Translations under genes and position numbers: made by a program
Assembly (NCBI GenBank): GCA_036268055.1
Contig: DATAUW010000019.1
Span: forward strand, 1-64,000
Direction: 5' to 3'
Origin: Verrucomicrobiia bacterium
GTDB lineage: Bacteria > Verrucomicrobiota > Verrucomicrobiia > Limisphaerales > Pedosphaeraceae
Length of the DNA: 64,000 nt
Notes under the pieces: generated by a model
What the model saw: only the letters and a program-made list of their open reading frames with translations
Told to the model about the DNA's origin: nothing
The model's database searches: none
Shown: one piece after another, positions 63,186 to 64,000 of the stretch
How positions within the stretch are numbered: the stretch's first letter is position 1
Layout: the number at the start of each line of letters is the position of its first letter

Positions 63186-64000
63186 ATGGCGTTGATCGTT
63201 CAAAAATTTGGCGGCACTTCGGTTGGCAACCCGGAGCGCATCAAGAATGTCGCAAGCCGCGTGGCGAAGTATCGCGCGAAAGGCGACCAGATTGTCGTCG
63301 TCGTTTCCGCGATGAGCGGCGTCACTGATAATTTGATCAAGCTCGCCCGCGAAATCATGCCGCTGCCCAGCGAGCGCGAGATGGACATGCTGCTTGCGAC
63401 CGGCGAGCAGACGACCATTGCGCTGACCGCGATGGCATTGCATTCGATGGACATCCCCGCCGTTTCGTTGACCGGCTCGCAAGCGGGCATCCTGACCGAC
63501 GACGTCCATACCAAGGCGAAAATCCAAACGATTCAGCCCAAGCAAGTGCATGCGTTATTGAACGCGGGCAATGTGGTGATCGTAGCGGGTTTCCAAGGAC
63601 AAACCGCTGCCGGACACATCACGACGCTTGGCCGCGGCGGTTCGGACTTGACGGCGATTGCGCTGGCGGCGGCATTGAAGGCCGACCTTTGCCAGATTTA
63701 CACGGACGTTGACGGTGTTTACACGGCCGACCCGCGCATCGTCCCGAGCGCGCGCAAACTTGACGAAATTTCCTATGACGAAATGCTGGAACTCGCCAGC
63801 CTCGGCGCGAAGGTGATGCAATCGCGCTCGGTGGAATTTGCCAAGAAATTTGGCGTCGTGTTTGAAGTGCGTTCGAGTTTGAACGACAACCCAGGAACCA
63901 TTGTGAAAGAAGAAACGAAGAACATGGAAGACGTCGTGATTCGCGGCGTATCGCTCGACAAAAACCAGGCCAAGGTCACACTCGTGGCCGTGCCCGACGA
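63186..64000 (+). CDS. lysC: Aspartate kinase, 3' end outside window
   Basis: About 271 codons are visible from the ATG at 63186. It phosphorylates aspartate, the first step towards lysine, threonine and methionine. It starts ALIVQKFGGTSVGNPERI, the kinase signature. It then has VVVSAMSGVTDNLI, the catalytic GRGGSDLTAIALAAALKADLCQIYTDVDGVYTADPRI, and the beginning of the first ACT domain (VVIRGVSLDKNQAKVTLVAVPD) at the edge. The gap after thrC is 139 bases and holds a small hairpin (GCCGG...CCGGC near 63152-63170) but no T-run, so operon continuity is likely. Confidence 0.95.
   Translation, partial: MALIVQKFGGTSVGNPERIKNVASRVAKYRAKGDQIVVVVSAMSGVTDNLIKLAREIMPLPSEREMDMLLATGEQTTIALTAMALHSMDIPAVSLTGSQAGILTDDVHTKAKIQTIQPKQVHALLNAGNVVIVAGFQGQTAAGHITTLGRGGSDLTAIALAAALKADLCQIYTDVDGVYTADPRIVPSARKLDEISYDEMLELASLGAKVMQSRSVEFAKKFGVVFEVRSSLNDNPGTIVKEETKNMEDVVIRGVSLDKNQAKVTLVAVPD

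Overview
The window looks like a chromosomal segment of a Verrucomicrobiota bacterium, probably of the Pedosphaera/Limisphaera type. The pointers are a prepilin-type protein with an H-X9-DG-like C-terminus, two PEP-CTERM proteins (one with autotransporter-type beta-strand repeats), a very long S8 protease with DUF11 and Ig-like modules, RNase Y, and intergenic regions full of small dispersed repeats. This assignment is inferred from gene families; no rRNA or tRNA gene was found.

Layout. 1-3.85 kb: an ArsR-methyltransferase fusion (SahR-like, cut by the window edge) divergent from metK-ahcY, the S-adenosylmethionine cycle. 3.9-5.1 kb: VapBC plus a HicB-like/membrane-protein pair, all on the minus strand. 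5.2-13.8 kb: small conserved proteins, HrpB helicase, a C39-like membrane protein, a Uma2 nuclease, an M48 protease and a DUF885 protein. 14.1-21.3 kb: a pseudopilin and a secreted protein, then a PA14-bearing sensor kinase, its NarL-type regulator and a short AraC regulator, with two matching palindromes at the edges of the region. 21.7-36 kb: M3 peptidase, an NDUFA9-like protein, a frameshifted PIN toxin, an NtrC-type regulator, ispF, DUF47-Pit phosphate transport, nadA and a deaminase/PIG-L/ROK cassette. 36-47 kb: a P1B metal ATPase preceded by a 52-residue His/Lys-rich secreted peptide, enolase, PEP-CTERM proteins, a beta-lactamase-fold hydrolase and an aldo/keto reductase. 47-52 kb: rny, a 5-formyl-THF cyclo-ligase, rarA and an AsmA-like protein. 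52.4-64 kb: alaS, the S8 protease and hom-thrC-lysC, the aspartate-to-threonine branch, cut by the right edge.

The most striking object is alaS. A complete REP-associated tyrosine transposase (RAYT, HUH/Y1 type), with inverted palindromic ends, sits inside the gene without breaking the frame. One 1112-residue ORF therefore reads AlaRS catalytic core, then transposase, then the AlaRS tRNA-recognition, editing and C-terminal domains. A solo copy of the same palindrome pair lies about 10.7 kb away at 42565-42612, which suggests a REP/RAYT family in this genome that can settle inside an essential gene as an in-frame protein insert. Other items to follow up are the SahR-like operator and folded leader before metK, the NarL-like palindromes, the His-rich peptide beside the metal pump, and a non-coding block upstream of rarA in a typical 6S RNA neighbourhood.
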